NCBI GenBank assembly: GCA_002701545.1
Contig: NZVR01000126.1
Span: 105,665-152,951 of the forward strand
Length of the DNA stretch: 47,287 nt
Direction of reading: 5' to 3'
From: Blastopirellula sp.
GTDB lineage: Bacteria > Planctomycetota > Planctomycetia > Pirellulales > Pirellulaceae
Under the pieces are notes generated by a model. That model was not told where the DNA came from. It did no database searches and was given only the letters and a program-made list of their open reading frames with translations. Made by a program: the position numbers and the translations under genes. Positions 35,944 through 44,314 of the stretch are shown piece after piece; the first letter of the stretch is position 1; each line of letters opens with the position of its first letter.

Positions 35944-37563
35944 TCATTTTTTTCCGTTCACATGTTGCTGCCAACGTTCGAAGTCACGCGATAAGCTTTG
36001 CACGACTTCCGGAGCCGAGGCGGCCAGATTGGTGGTCTCTGTCGCATCCTGTTCCAGGTCGAATAGTTGCCACACCTGACTGCCGCGTGATCTTATTGCT
36101 TTCCACTGACCTCGGCGGATGGCGTGATCCCGCGGGGTGTCCCACGCGAGCATCTCGTGCCCCTTGCGTTGTTTGCCTTGAAAAACAGGTAGCAAGCTTT
36201 TGCCTTCCATCGGCAAGGGGTTGCGGTTGCCGAGTGCAGTAGGGTACGAGGCATCTGCGACGTCCAGGAAAGTTGCCATGAAATCGATGACGTGTCCGAT
36301 TTGGTCGGTCAGCTGACCCCCTTCTTTGATAGTCGCAGGCCAGCGGACGATGCACGGTGTGCGAATACCGCCTTCGTAACCCGTCAGCTTGGTGCCGCGG
36401 AGTGGGCAATTACTCAACGTGGCCCATCCCAGGCCGTAAGCAGCAAACGTGTCGGCGGGGCCAGGCAGATTTTCAGGGCCGCTGCCGCCTTGGATCGGGA
36501 CACCATCCAAACGCCACCGTTTTTGTTGCTCCGGGGCTGCGAATCCGAATTTGCTGGCGCTCGGCCTCGTGCCACCATCGGGGGCCGCGCCGTTGTCGGA
36601 CAGGAAGATCACCAAGGTATTGTCGCGCTGGCCCGCGTCGTCAACCAGCTTCATCAGTCGCCCCAGGCCACGGTCGATCGACTCAACTTGTGCTGCATAG
36701 GTCGCCATCCGTTCGGCTTGCCAGGCTGGGTGCTTGTCAGCTTCCCAGGCATGCACACTCGGAGGTCGCGGAGCCAGTTGCCATGCCGGTGGTGCCAATC
36801 CCAGGTTACGTTGTTGTGCGAAACGTTGAGTTCGCCAGGCATCCCACCCACGGTCGCGATATCGTTGCCGGTATTTGCGGATGTCGCGCTCGCGAGCATG
36901 CAAAGGCCAATGCGGTGCGATGTGAGCTACGTACAGGAAAAAGGGGGCCTCGCCGCGCAAGGATTCTTGCAGGAACTGCTCGGCATAGTCAGAAAACGCG
37001 TCCGTCATATAAAAGTCGTCGGGGACTTCCCAACGTTGGCGATCTAGAAAGTAAGGGTTTTGCACCACTTCGTGAAAGTAGCTAATTTTCCCCTGACACA
37101 TGGGGCCAAAAAAACGATCGAATCCACGATCGAGTGCCGAATCACGGCCCTGCCATTTACCGACGATCGCAGTATGATATCCCGCCCGCTGCAGCACTTC
37201 GCCGATGGTGACGCATTTCTGAAAGTCTTTGGGGTCGTTCCAGCGGTCGCCACGATGACCGACTTGCTGACAGTACAGTCCCGTCAATAACGAAGCGCGT
37301 GTCGGTCCGCAGATTGAGTTGTTGTAGAACTGCGTAAACCGTAAGCCAGCTGCTGCCAAGGCATCGATATGGGGCGTGTCTATTTCACCGCCATAGCAAC
37401 CAAGGTCTGACCAGCCGAGATCATCTGCCATGACCAGAATGATGTTGGGAGGAGGTGCGTGGGCGCGGCCGCTGGGCTGCGTTTCGGTCGCCTGACAAAG
37501 GTTGCCTGGCCAGGCAAGCCAAAATGCGACAACGACCTGGATAAGCTTATTTGACCAACACAT
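35944..37563 (-). CDS. secreted type I sulfatase
   Basis: The 539-residue exported enzyme (signal peptide MCWSNKLIQVVVAFWLAWPG) hydrolyses sulfate esters, probably of polysaccharides or mucin-like glycans. The metal-binding start is ILVMADDLGWSDLGCYGG. The formylglycine motif is CGPTRASLLTG with Cys at 85, so activation by a formylglycine-generating enzyme is expected. HIAPHWPLHARE and VIFLSDNGAAPDGG are the usual later active-site segments. It lies 42 nt downstream of the sialidase on the same strand and probably shares its transcript. It looks intact. Confidence 0.93.
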   Translation of the reverse strand: MCWSNKLIQVVVAFWLAWPGNLCQATETQPSGRAHAPPPNIILVMADDLGWSDLGCYGGEIDTPHIDALAAAGLRFTQFYNNSICGPTRASLLTGLYCQQVGHRGDRWNDPKDFQKCVTIGEVLQRAGYHTAIVGKWQGRDSALDRGFDRFFGPMCQGKISYFHEVVQNPYFLDRQRWEVPDDFYMTDAFSDYAEQFLQESLRGEAPFFLYVAHIAPHWPLHARERDIRKYRQRYRDRGWDAWRTQRFAQQRNLGLAPPAWQLAPRPPSVHAWEADKHPAWQAERMATYAAQVESIDRGLGRLMKLVDDAGQRDNTLVIFLSDNGAAPDGGTRPSASKFGFAAPEQQKRWRLDGVPIQGGSGPENLPGPADTFAAYGLGWATLSNCPLRGTKLTGYEGGIRTPCIVRWPATIKEGGQLTDQIGHVIDFMATFLDVADASYPTALGNRNPLPMEGKSLLPVFQGKQRKGHEMLAWDTPRDHAIRRGQWKAIRSRGSQVWQLFDLEQDATETTNLAASAPEVVQSLSRDFERWQQHVNGKK

Positions 37564-37605
37564 CGTTTTGCTATTCGCCTGGGAGTCGTTATGGATAACT
37601 TGCGG

Positions 37606-38643
37606 CTAGGGTTCAAATCGCTGGAGACGGACAGGAAGAAAATAGATGCCGCTGCGATTCATGTACACCGTCCCCATCGTTTGTTTGTCAAGCTGTAGCG
37701 TTCTTGCCGAATAGTATCTCGCGGCGATGTCCACATTGGGTAAGAGGATCTTGGTGTGTTGCGCGTTCCAGGTGCGGCCATCGTCGCTGGATACGTTGTA
37801 CCGTAATCCGCGATTGTCGTGCCCTACGCCCCAGGTAACCAAGACTCGACCATCCGCAAGTGGCGTGAGGTAGCGCCCTTCAGCATTATCGCGTTGATCT
37901 GGAACAGCTGGAAAGCCGTCCACCGGTGTCCAACTGCGCCCGGCGTCGGGCGAGTGCAGCAAGGATTCTCCCATGGCCAAGAGTGTGCCCTTTGCCGTGC
38001 GAATGATTTGCTGGAATTCTCCCTGCAGGTTGTCAGAGCCGCGCCCCGGAAACGATTGGAGTTCCCCTGTTTGCGGTGTGAATAATTTTGGCGGACCGAC
38101 GCGTAGCGGCAAAAGCCATTGTGTGGCGTTCCACGCGAGTACATTATGGCGCACGGCTCCGAGATGTTTGCCTTCGATGGGGCCGATCACCTGCTGCTCG
38201 CTCCATGTGACCCCCTGATCGGAGCTGACGGTGTACAGTAGCGCTCGTTCGTAGTATTGATCCCGCTGTTTGTCATCTGCGATGTAATTCCAAGTGACCA
38301 ACACACGGTCGTCCGGCAAGACATCGACGGTTCCAGGATAGACTTCAAACTTGTCCACCTTCCGAATGCTTGCCGGTCGTTGCGATGTCGTCGCAATCGG
38401 CTTGGCTGACGACCAGGTGGTTCCATTGTCCGTTGACCGAGTGCACATGAGGACATGTTTGCCTTGGTACACCACAACCAGTGTGCCATCTTGTGTGCGG
38501 CCAATCGAAGGATGGATGTGGCCGCTGATGGGGGATGCCAGAATCGGCACCGGTTTGTCGTCGGCCATGACGCTCTGAGTTCCCGCGATGATTGTCAGCA
38601 AGCATGCCAGTCCCGTGTTACATCTCCGGGAAGTAAACAACAT
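37606..38643 (-). CDS. secreted BNR-repeat sialidase-like protein
   Basis: The 345-residue exported protein (signal peptide MLFTSRRCNTGLACLLTIIAGT) is built from Asp-box repeats of the sialidase/neuraminidase propeller: STDNGTTWS, SSDQGVTWS, SPDAGRSWT and SSDDGRTWN. An early HPSIGRTQDGTLVVVYQG and a later EGRYLTPLADGRVLVTWG match the propeller strands. The arginine triad of true sialidases is not clear to me, so exo-alpha-sialidase activity is only likely. It is the first gene of a pair with the sulfatase, suggesting joint attack on sulfated, sialylated glycans. The 353 nt upstream (38644-38996) hold only a 15-bp direct repeat. Confidence 0.8.
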   Translation of the reverse strand: MLFTSRRCNTGLACLLTIIAGTQSVMADDKPVPILASPISGHIHPSIGRTQDGTLVVVYQGKHVLMCTRSTDNGTTWSSAKPIATTSQRPASIRKVDKFEVYPGTVDVLPDDRVLVTWNYIADDKQRDQYYERALLYTVSSDQGVTWSEQQVIGPIEGKHLGAVRHNVLAWNATQWLLPLRVGPPKLFTPQTGELQSFPGRGSDNLQGEFQQIIRTAKGTLLAMGESLLHSPDAGRSWTPVDGFPAVPDQRDNAEGRYLTPLADGRVLVTWGVGHDNRGLRYNVSSDDGRTWNAQHTKILLPNVDIAARYYSARTLQLDKQTMGTVYMNRSGIYFLPVRLQRFEP

Positions 38644-38876
38644 GTGATTCAGTCCTCGACGTTAGCTGTTGTTGCCTTTCACGCGCCGGTCGCACGCTCC
38701 GCTGATCAACCAGGTGTATCTCGTGCGCAGCGAGGCCAGTGCATCGATCTTAACCTCTGCGGACGATCACGGACAATGACTCACCTGCTTTGGGGTGCGT
38801 GGTCTGCCTGTGAACCAGCCACAGGTCACATCTTGACAGACGCGTGCGCTGCAAACGTCGTTGGGGGCAGATGTTT

Positions 38877-38908
38877 CGCGAGATAACGTTGGACGCGAGA
38901 TAACGTTG
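38877..38908. repeat. 15-nt direct repeat (possible operator)
   Basis: CGCGAGATAACGTTG occurs at 38877-38891 and again, identical, at 38894-38908, with two bases between (17-nt period). It lies in the gap between the sialidase start and the interrupted kinase gene. Such spacing suits a tandem protein-binding site, but this is only a guess. Confidence 0.4.
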
Positions 38909-38996
38909 AACGCCTATGGCGTGGTGCAAACGAATGCTGGTAGGTGTGGCGTTTTGGACACTGTGGTTGACGAAGTTTGCTGCTGGACTGCTGGAC

Positions 38997-39962
38997 TCAT
39001 GCTGACGGTGCCGAAACCGCAACCGAGGTGCGCCGGGTGGCGATATCCGCGAGCCACTCGGCCACAGAGCGTTCGAGATCTTTGCTTAGTTCTCGCCACC
39101 TGGGCAGGCTCGTGTTCAAGGCGTGTCCGCCAGCAAATTGGAGTTGCACCCATTGAGCCACAATCAGCTTGAGACCACGAAACGTCGGCAGATGGCCAAC
39201 ACGATTGCCGATTGCGGTCTGATAGGCTTCGAGGAAGTGTTTTGCCGCTGGTGAATCCCATCCCAGGGAATCGAGCATGGTAGCGATATCCCATCGCGGG
39301 TCACCAACCGCAAGTTCTTCCCAATCCATGAGTGTCGGATTTCCACAATCGTCAACGATCACGTTGCCAGCGTGAAAGTCGCCATGCAACACCTGTGAGG
39401 TGTACTCGATCTTCTCAGAGGTTTCCGCTGCAACTTGTAATGCGATTTTGGTCAGCGGATTCTGTAACTCATGTGACCATTCACTCAAGCGGTCCAGTAG
39501 CCACTCCAGGTTCGCATTTCCGGCGGTGTGTGTGGGCGGAGGTGCTGCGGACTGGTGAAGGGACGCCAGTGCTCGGGCAGTGGTTTATAGTGCGTTGGGC
39601 ACATGTCGCTGGCGTCTCAGGGAATTGCCGGCAATGTACTGAAGTAGCGACGCTTTTCCCAAGGGAGTCTCTCGCGCAGATAATAACTTTGGCACGACCA
39701 CGCCGGCCGACGCAGCATGGCGCAAACCGAGCCATTCCCGTGCGGCCAGATCCGCGGTCTCTTGGCACCACCAAGACAACGTGCCGCGATACATGCGCAG
39801 GATCACCTGACGGGGAATCGACGCATCAGGAGACGTGATGCCAAGGCATTCGACGTGATGATGAAAACTGGAATATGGCAAGCGTTGATGGACGGTCAAC
39901 GCGTGAGTTTGGTAGACGTCACGCAACCAGGATGTTAACTCGGCACTCGTGTACGTTTTCAT
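38997..39962 (-). pseudogene. aminoglycoside-phosphotransferase-fold kinase interrupted by one in-frame stop
   Basis: Two reading-frame pieces in the same frame form one kinase of about 321 codons. The N-terminal piece (from ATG 39962) ends at TAA (39587-39585). The frame then continues with TTARALASLHQ, a normal linker, into the catalytic half. That half has the Brenner-type motif LHGDFHAGNVIV and the metal-binding Asp in LMDWEELAVGDPRWD. No frame change is needed, so one nonsense codon (CAA to TAA would do it) breaks the gene. A GTG at 40022 is a possible earlier start. The family phosphorylates small hydroxyl compounds such as aminoglycosides, choline or homoserine; the substrate is unknown. 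It lies 37 nt downstream of the dioxygenase gene. Readthrough or a sequencing error are alternatives. Confidence 0.8.
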
Positions 39963-39999
39963 TGTGACTTGGTGCCCACAGTCATCCTCGGTCCGACAA

Positions 40000-40824
40000 T
40001 TACGTCCACTGCGCGTTACCACTCTCGTACGCGTACTCGGACTTCAACGCTGCTAGAGCAAACAGATGTTGTAAGTCAAGAGGGACCTGCTTGAGATCTT
40101 GCTGACCGATTTCAATCTGATAGTTCGCAGGGAAATTGACGTAGTCGCGAAACCAAGGACGACTGTAAACAAAATACAGCACGGGACGATCTTCTGTTTG
40201 TCGAACCTCTGTGCCTCCGTGCCACACACGATAGTCCATCAATAAGCAATCACCGAGTGAGCTTGAAACATGACTGGCCCCTTGGGAGAGAGCCTGATCC
40301 TCGGGAAGACGATGAGATCCTTCCCAGACGCGCGTCGTACCCGTTTCTCGGCTCATGCTCACGAGCGGTAGCAAGACGGTGACGGCGTACGCTGGCAAGT
40401 CGTTGGAGTGCTGGTCGTCGTCGAATAGCTGCGGGTGGTCAAGATGGACGTGCTGCGCTCGGGCACCCGGTTCAGCGATGACTGCGCCAAAGCTGTTGAG
40501 CACAAACGACTCCCCAAGCAACCTCGTGAGAATGCGTAGCACAAGTGGATTGGCATAAAGATGAGGCGCGTTGAAGGGATATTCGATCGGCAAAGATAGC
40601 ATCATCCGCCGATTGCCGACTCGCTTTGCCTGAGTCGCATGCAAATCATCAGTGGCTCGACGGCGAACTGCCTGCCTGGCAACACTCAGATGCGCTTCCG
40701 AATACGCGCCGCGCAATACGAGTGCACCGTGTTCCTGGAACTGATGACAAGCCTGATCCAACGTCGCGCGATTCCACCGCTGATGTTCGATTTCTTCCGG
40801 TGTCGGATTGATTTGTGATTGCAT
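40000..40824 (-). CDS. phytanoyl-CoA dioxygenase (PhyH) family protein
   Basis: The 274-residue protein belongs to the Fe(II)/2-oxoglutarate-dependent PhyH family, which hydroxylates lipids, amino acids or natural-product scaffolds. The first two metal ligands are in HVHLDHPQLF (HxD), the distal histidine in YRVWHGGTEV, and the 2-oxoglutarate-binding arginine in EDRPVLYFVYSRPWF. All are present, so it is probably active. The ATG at 40824 gives MQSQINPTPEEIEHQRW; a TTG at 40860 is an alternative. The kinase gene follows on the same strand, suggesting that the two modified one substrate. Confidence 0.87.
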   Translation of the reverse strand: MQSQINPTPEEIEHQRWNRATLDQACHQFQEHGALVLRGAYSEAHLSVARQAVRRRATDDLHATQAKRVGNRRMMLSLPIEYPFNAPHLYANPLVLRILTRLLGESFVLNSFGAVIAEPGARAQHVHLDHPQLFDDDQHSNDLPAYAVTVLLPLVSMSRETGTTRVWEGSHRLPEDQALSQGASHVSSSLGDCLLMDYRVWHGGTEVRQTEDRPVLYFVYSRPWFRDYVNFPANYQIEIGQQDLKQVPLDLQHLFALAALKSEYAYESGNAQWT

Positions 40825-41534
40825 TGGTTTCAGCAGACTGCACGCTGCCGCTGGGGTCAATAAATGCTCGGATCAAGGGGGCCCGTCAATGTCCCAGTCG
40901 CTGTTGGGAACGCTTGTTATTACAGGGGCGTTGAGGCCAGAGGCGATCAAGCAATGTTCAGTCAGTGGAGCCTTGAAGTATTCTCCGCTCATGGGTGGAG
41001 AGGCACCCCATGGAGAAGTGGGGTTGCAAGTATCGCGCCATTCCCGAATCGGTTGCCTTTGAAGTGTAAACGCTTGCCTGCGGATGGACCGTTCCAGAGC
41101 AAAGCTCTGATCGAGTGACGCAGGTGAACTACCTCGGTGGTGTGCTACCGGAGGGAACCTAAATGAGAAGAGAGGGTTAGTTTTTATGCCGACAAACCCA
41201 CTTCACCCTGTGCCGACACCCTTGTGTTTGTCTCGTCTGTGGAAATCGCGGCAAGCGAAACAGCTAGATTTTTTTCCGCAAGCACTCAGGTAAAGTCGCT
41301 GGCGGGGCGGTAATAATTGCTTTCCTGGACCTCTCGGCTGTAAATAGTTCTGCCTTCCGGCCGATGGATGTGACACCTGGGTAAAGAGGGGTGTTTGGCT
41401 CGGCGCAAGAGAGTAAGTTTTTGACAACGACGAACGTCACTGTTGGCGGCAGCCGAATTTGTACCCGGCGTTCTTTGTTGACTGGAACGGCATTTGCGTC
41501 AAAGCCCGCGGAACAAAACCCGCTTTTTTCTTGT
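40825..41534. other. long non-coding stretch upstream of the modification cassette
   Basis: No convincing gene lies in these 710 nt. Two inverted-repeat zones are visible: one near 40991-41022 (CATGGG pairing with CCCATG, extendable with bulges) and the structured element at 41077-41155, listed separately. A TTGACA at 41421-41426 has no matching -10 box. Confidence 0.5.
41077..41165 (+). promoter_or_regulatory. structured leader with hairpin-sequestered Shine-Dalgarno
   Basis: CCTGCG (41077-41082) pairs with CGCAGG (41119-41124), enclosing a perfect 6-bp hairpin CAGAGC-AAA-GCTCTG (41095-41109). A second hairpin pairs 41132-41140 with 41145-41154 (loop TGTG, one bulged G). Its 3' arm contains GGAGG, followed 8 nt later by an ATG (41163) and a stop after five codons (MRREG). 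The pieces GCAAA and GACGCA resemble the GEMM-I (c-di-GMP) motif, but the rest does not fit well. It looks like a cis-regulatory RNA; the class is unknown. Confidence 0.35.
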
Positions 41535-41849
41535 ATGAATGCTCGTCCTATGTCGGAAAGTGGTTTGGCGAGGAATTCAGGTGACTCCTCAGATACTCAA
41601 TTTGAGCAATTAGCTCAGCGCGCCCGGGCGATGGATCGCCGTAGCGTTCTGAAAGCTGGCCAAGCCCTGGCGTTTATTACTCCAGCGATCGCGGTCTATG
41701 GAGTCCCGCGACGTGCTCTTGGTCAAACCGGTTCAGGTACCTCGGCGCCGTTGTTGGGCCCCGATACGTTTGGGGCCCAGGGAGCCATTTCGGGTAAGGC
41801 CAAAGGTAAGGGGAAGACCGCCGGCAAAGGCAAGGGCAAAGGGAAATGA
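41535..41849 (+). CDS. small Tat-signal protein with Gly/Lys-repeat tail (putative modification substrate)
   Basis: The 104-residue product has three parts. The first 32 residues are polar. Then comes a twin-arginine-like signal, MDRRSVLKAGQALAF followed by ITPAIAVYGVPRRALGQ, so export is plausible. After a short Ser/Gly/Leu stretch the protein ends in GKAKGKGKTAGKGKGKGK, a pure Gly/Lys repeat with one Thr and two Ala. I do not recognise a family. No good Shine-Dalgarno is visible, and internal ATGs at 41550 and 41634 are alternative starts. The PqqD-like gene begins 115 nt downstream on the same strand. Because PqqD-like proteins bind leader peptides, I infer that this is the substrate of the downstream enzymes, but nothing in the sequence proves it. 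Confidence 0.65.
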   Translation: MNARPMSESGLARNSGDSSDTQFEQLAQRARAMDRRSVLKAGQALAFITPAIAVYGVPRRALGQTGSGTSAPLLGPDTFGAQGAISGKAKGKGKTAGKGKGKGK

Positions 41850-41964
41850 AGTTCGTGAGCTGAGTGGGGTGCGATCGGCTGATGTGTTGGAATGTCAGTT
41901 GAGCGGATGCACCCGCTTGGATGATGATGAGTTCCCACGCACGAGGACTCAAGTGCGTCTAGCA

Positions 41965-42273
41965 ATGAGTAATACGATCGTGATCAACACCAATCATTCC
42001 TTTGATATTTCACGTGCTTATCGCCTGAGTGAAAGACTGCTCTTAAAAGAAGACGGGACGGATCTACTGGCGTTTGACCCAGATTCGTTATCCGTTCATC
42101 AGCTGAACAGTTCGATGGCACGTATCGCTCGGCTATGTCAACAAAGTGCCTCTTGTGAAGAGATGGTAATCAATTTTGTTGAGACTTACGGTCTGGAATA
42201 TGAGGAAGCCGCTGGCACTGTCCTGCAGGCTTTGCGGGTTTTGGATCAACATGAAATGATCGTTAGCGAATGA
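41965..42273 (+). CDS. PqqD-like peptide-binding protein
   Basis: The 102-residue protein matches the PqqD-like winged-helix fold that serves as a leader-peptide recognition element (RRE) for peptide-modifying enzymes. Seen: RLSERLLLKEDGTDLLAFDPDS, then SVHQLNSSMARIARLCQQ, then SCEEMVINFVETYG and VLQALRVLDQHEMIVSE. These are the helix-strand segments of the family, with the typical LN.s...i..lC and eEm...f..Y patterns. The ATG at 41965 is used here, but a GTG at 41953 has GAGGA 5 nt upstream and may be the true start. The stop overlaps the kinase-like gene's start (ATGA at 42270). It resembles the PqqD members of HPr-kinase-associated systems. Confidence 0.8.
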   Translation: MSNTIVINTNHSFDISRAYRLSERLLLKEDGTDLLAFDPDSLSVHQLNSSMARIARLCQQSASCEEMVINFVETYGLEYEEAAGTVLQALRVLDQHEMIVSE

Positions 42274-43094
42274 ATGCCCCGCATCGACTGCAATTGCAAC
42301 TGCGAGAAAGCCGTGTGGAATTCACGGCAGAGCGGCTTGAATTGCTGACGGTCGTAGGCCATATCTACAAGCCGTTTGTGGTCGGTGACTTCGAGCATGC
42401 ACTGCCCGATTTGAACACTGTCCGAGATGGTGTTGGTTGGCATTTCTCGATCAATGGGCGGGAAATGAACTGCTCACGATTTGATTTTGCTCTGCGTGAG
42501 ATTGAAGACATCATTGCACGTTGCCTTTTGCGAGCTCGCAAAGACTGCTTGCCGCTACATGCTGGCGCAGTACTGTCGGCGACCAATCAAATTGTCCTTG
42601 TGATCGGTCCCTCGGGTTCAGGGAAGACGACGACCTCATTGGAGCTCGTTCGTCGTGGGATGAGTTATCTGACCGATGAATTTGCGGCGATTGACAAGGC
42701 CACCACTTGTATTTTTCCTTTCCCGCGAAGTGCCACACGTAAGTTCGCTGGTCCAATCCCCGAGGGTGAAAATCTCGTCATTCCGCAGGAGCAGGATTAT
42801 CGATCTCATTACTTGCCGCGCAACCGCACCTCGTTGTCTCCGCAGGATCTGAGTCATTGTTCCTTAATATTTTCTCGGCATGATCAAACCGCTGATCCGT
42901 GTGTGACGCCGTTATCTTCCGCCCAAGTATGCGCTCGGATGATGCCTTCGGTCTTTGGTTTTGAGGGACGTGAACAGGACCATTGGCCGACGATTTCGCA
43001 ACTTGCCCCCCACGCCACGGCGATTGATTTCAGATTTCGAGACGCGTCAACGGATCTCAATCTGGCACTTCGGGAATTAGGACTAGCGGCATGA
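42270..43094 (+). CDS. HPr-kinase-related protein
   Basis: The 274-residue protein resembles the HprK-like kinases that accompany PqqD-like proteins. The Walker A is GPSGSGKTTTSLELV (about 113-127), preceded by CLPLHAGAVLS and a strand IVLVIG. LTDEFAAID follows, at the position of the conserved acidic pair of HPr kinases. The N-terminal 100 residues and the C-terminal half are diverged. True HprK phosphorylates a serine of the carrier protein HPr; no HPr is encoded here, so the target could be the Gly/Lys protein (its Ser residues) or another protein. Start and stop overlap both neighbours by ATGA, so expression is coupled. Confidence 0.8.
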   Translation: MNAPHRLQLQLRESRVEFTAERLELLTVVGHIYKPFVVGDFEHALPDLNTVRDGVGWHFSINGREMNCSRFDFALREIEDIIARCLLRARKDCLPLHAGAVLSATNQIVLVIGPSGSGKTTTSLELVRRGMSYLTDEFAAIDKATTCIFPFPRSATRKFAGPIPEGENLVIPQEQDYRSHYLPRNRTSLSPQDLSHCSLIFSRHDQTADPCVTPLSSAQVCARMMPSVFGFEGREQDHWPTISQLAPHATAIDFRFRDASTDLNLALRELGLAA

Positions 43095-44239
43095 GCGACT
43101 ACGACAACCGCATTCTCAATGATGCCGATCGAATTCAGGCTTTTGCACGAGCGATACGGCGTCAAGTCAGTACGCAAGATGTCGTTGTCGACCTTGGCAC
43201 CGGTCTCGGAACTTACGCCATGTTGGCAGCTCAAGCGGGCGCGAAACGTTCCATTGGCATCGAGTTCGATTCGATCATCAATGTGGCACGCCAGATTGCA
43301 TTACAGAACAATCTCGATGTTGAGTTTATCCGTGGAGACGCTCTTGATGTTGAGTTGTCGGAGCGTGCGACCTTGCTCATCTTTGAAGATTTCTCATCCG
43401 GATTGTTGGATGGTCCTGCTCCGCCGCTGTTGGCTGCTGCACGAAAGCAATTGGTCGCGCCATCGTGTCGCATACTTCCCCAAGGGGCCGAGCTAGAAAT
43501 CGCTCCTGTTGCCAGTCAGCGAGCACACGACATGGCGTTCCCCAATCGGGCGGACGATTACACTTGCTACGGTCTGAATTTTCAACCGCTGCAGTATATT
43601 ACTCAGAACAGTGTCCATCACATCAGAAGCCCCGAAGATCTTGCGCTTCTGGCAGATCCAGTCGTCGTGCTGCGTCATTCTTTTGAAGAAGATTTGCCGC
43701 AAAAGTGGGCTGCCGATGTCACCTTCGAACTGGCAGCCGAGCAGACGCTTGCCGGTGTGTGTTTGTGGCATAATCTGGTGGTGGACGAGCAGAATCGTTA
43801 TTCCAACGCACCCGGTGAGGCGGCGATCGGGGGACAGTATTTCTTTGCCATACCAGAAGTGTGGGATGTGAAGCCAGGTCAGCGTCTCCGCTGCGAAGTC
43901 GCATTTCAGCGAATCAGTGTGGATGGCTTCTGGCGTTGGAATCTACAGCTTTTTGAGCACCAGTCTGAAACGGCGTGCCGCACGTCGACGGGTAACACGT
44001 TTGCTGCCAGTCCGATTACCTCGGCGGCGATGAACGCGTTCTACCAAGACGAAGTGATCAGCTTGACCTCTCGAGCGAAACTGGAAGCGCTGGTTTTGTC
44101 GGCCGCAGATGGCAACAAGAGCATTCGTGAGATACACGAAATCCTCCAGGAACACGCACCCGAGATGCATGAGGACTCGCTTGAGTTCGTATTGGGAGTA
44201 CTTGAAAATCGACGACTCGCTACAGCAGTCGTCAATTAA
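43091..44239 (+). CDS. PRMT-like methyltransferase with PqqD-like C-terminal domain
   Basis: The 382-residue protein has a class I SAM-binding fold: VDLGTGLGTYAMLAAQAGAKRSIGIEFD (motif I and the acidic residue binding ribose). The next segment, LLIFEDFSSGLLDG, then LLAAARKQLV, CRILPQGAELEIAPV, follows the layout of protein arginine methyltransferases. Their double-Glu loop is here E...D. A beta-barrel-like region follows (about 160-300). The last 70 residues (KLEALVLSAADGNKSIREIHEIL, LEFVLGVLENRRLA) look like a PqqD-type winged helix. The enzyme probably methylates a protein or peptide. The Gly/Lys tail of the neighbouring small protein is the obvious candidate, by analogy with Gly/Arg-rich PRMT substrates. 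Its start overlaps the kinase-like gene by ATGA. Confidence 0.78.
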   Translation: MSDYDNRILNDADRIQAFARAIRRQVSTQDVVVDLGTGLGTYAMLAAQAGAKRSIGIEFDSIINVARQIALQNNLDVEFIRGDALDVELSERATLLIFEDFSSGLLDGPAPPLLAAARKQLVAPSCRILPQGAELEIAPVASQRAHDMAFPNRADDYTCYGLNFQPLQYITQNSVHHIRSPEDLALLADPVVVLRHSFEEDLPQKWAADVTFELAAEQTLAGVCLWHNLVVDEQNRYSNAPGEAAIGGQYFFAIPEVWDVKPGQRLRCEVAFQRISVDGFWRWNLQLFEHQSETACRTSTGNTFAASPITSAAMNAFYQDEVISLTSRAKLEALVLSAADGNKSIREIHEILQEHAPEMHEDSLEFVLGVLENRRLATAVVN

Positions 44240-44314
44240 GGCAAATAACGACGGACCCGTGTTTGTTGCGAGGTAATCAGGAAGCACCTCGCACCCAACC
44301 GCTTTGGAGAGCGC

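Noticed and set aside
36292-37085. Two overlapping plus-strand frames of about 250 residues
   Set aside because: They are antisense to the intact sulfatase gene, have low-complexity Arg/Pro-rich translations and no start signals.
39488-39600. Frameshift as the cause of the split kinase gene
   Set aside because: The two halves are in the same frame: the TAA codon starts at 39587 and the next piece at 39488, a difference divisible by three. The sequence between them reads as normal protein, so a nonsense codon is the simpler cause.
41077-41155. Firm call of a c-di-GMP (GEMM-I) riboswitch
   Set aside because: GCAAA and GACGCA are in the right order, but the segment after GACGCA and the final stem differ from the consensus. 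I keep it only as an unclassified structured element.
41421-41426. Perfect TTGACA as a promoter for the modification cassette
   Set aside because: No acceptable -10 box lies 15-19 nt downstream.
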